DNA of 64,000 nt from Cafeteria roenbergensis (lineage: Eukaryota > Sar > Bigyra > Bicosoecida > Cafeteriaceae): NCBI GenBank assembly GCA_008330645.1, contig VLTN01000002.1, positions 868,001 through 932,000 on the forward strand. Direction: 5' to 3'. The notes under the pieces are model-generated. The model was not told the origin of the DNA. It worked only from the letters and a program-made list of their open reading frames with translations, and ran no database searches. Below are positions 63,701 to 64,000 of the stretch, in pieces (the first letter of the stretch is position 1; every line of letters starts with the position of its first letter). Both the position numbers and the translations under genes were made by a program.

Positions 63701-64000
63701 CGCTCGCTGCAGCCTGAAGCCTCCAAGACGCCTCCTCCCCTGTCGGGGCCAGGAAGGGCTCCCCGCCCAACGCATCGGCATGCCCCTCGGGCCCGATCGC
63801 AAGGCCGGGGCCCGCACAGGCCAGTGCCGCGGCCAGCCTGCTCCGGGCTGCAGCCAAGAGCGAAGCGCACTCGCCGCCGCTGGAGCCGCAGACCGCCGGG
63901 TCGACGTGGTCCAGTCCTTGGTCCTGGCTGTCGAGCGCAGCGAAGAACGGCGCGCTCCCGAGAAGCAGCGTGCAGAACAGCAGCGCCACGCCTCGGACGT
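60711..64000 (-). CDS. BTAF1: BTAF1 / Mot1-like Snf2-family ATPase, N-terminal part outside window
   Basis: The frame is open from the window edge to the stop at 60711 (about 1096 residues). Mot1/BTAF1 strips TBP from DNA using ATP. The visible first 450 or so residues are helical HEAT-like repeats. The ATPase core starts at [17 protein letters not shown]. Motif I [10 protein letters not shown] lies about 62378-62412, motif II DEAH at 62016-62027, and motif III [30 protein letters not shown] follows. The second lobe has [39 protein letters not shown] and [20 protein letters not shown]. The final [20 protein letters not shown] matches the BTAF1 ending (GTLEEKIMGLQKFK) rather than other Snf2 subfamilies. 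A basic disordered insert ([13 protein letters not shown]) lies between the lobes. The C terminus lacks the usual DLF-type end. No intron was needed, though the N-terminal Ala-rich part could hide one. Confidence 0.88.
   Translation of the reverse strand, partial: [1095 protein letters not shown]

Noticed and set aside
60711-64000. Assignment of the Snf2 gene to ERCC6/CSB or INO80
   Set aside because: The closing [18 protein letters not shown] block and [20 protein letters not shown] match BTAF1/Mot1 best; HEAT-like helices precede the ATPase.
1-64000. Virus-like elements, retroelements, transposons, CRISPR arrays or integrase genes
   Set aside because: No reverse transcriptase, capsid, integrase or transposase motif, no long terminal or inverted repeats and no spaced direct-repeat array were seen anywhere in the window.

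Overview
The window is nuclear DNA of a GC-rich eukaryote, roughly 70% GC by eye in coding parts. I find 20 protein genes, of which 13 have resolved introns. Those introns are 100-550 bp, nearly all with GTGAG donors and GCAG acceptors. The mix of genes argues for a free-living protist rather than an animal, fungus or plant: a plant/protist-type organellar DNA polymerase, an atlastin, an EML and WDR17 WD-repeat proteins, a BIVM-like protein, a UBL3-like protein and a CSRNP-like protein. A GC-rich heterotrophic stramenopile such as a Cafeteria-like flagellate would fit, but the sequence does not prove it.

Layout. 64-873 (+) is the 3' part of replication factor C subunit RFC5. 874-1961 is a lower-GC gap. 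1962-4902 (-) is a long disordered unknown protein. 5268-9939 (+) is WDR17. 10568-11377 (-) is a SARNP/Tho1-like SAP protein, divergent from a double-WW protein at 11619-13232 (+). 13865-16626 (-) is atlastin, divergent from eIF3a at 16865-20726 (+). 21276-24352 (+) is an EML protein. 24889-25768 (+) is a prenyl-type ubiquitin-like protein of the UBL3/MUB family. 25963-28131 (-) is splicing factor PRPF3.

Two giant genes meet tail to tail: an unknown 2847-residue protein at 28485-37028 (+) and a roughly 2923-residue EF-hand protein at 37166-46228 (-). The second is divergent from a BIVM-like protein at 46354-47645 (+). Then come the organellar DNA polymerase POP at 47944-51296 (+), an NmrA-like reductase-fold protein at 51477-52415 (+), PCF11 at 52706-54895 (-) divergent from ZFAND1 at 55078-56083 (+), CSRNP at 56475-58451 (-) divergent from TBC1D20 at 59086-60506 (+), and the C-terminal part of BTAF1/Mot1 at 60711-64000 (-).

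The genes do not form one pathway, though nuclear gene expression is well represented: BTAF1, PCF11, PRPF3, SARNP, CSRNP and eIF3a. A second theme is membranes and cytoskeleton: atlastin, TBC1D20, EML, the UBL3-like protein and the EF-hand giant. Several of these carry predicted lipid-anchor signals on very small first or last exons. I saw no virus-like element, transposon, tRNA, rRNA or CRISPR array. Exon boundaries were set by hand from reading frame, GT-AG signals and remembered family alignments. No search was run.
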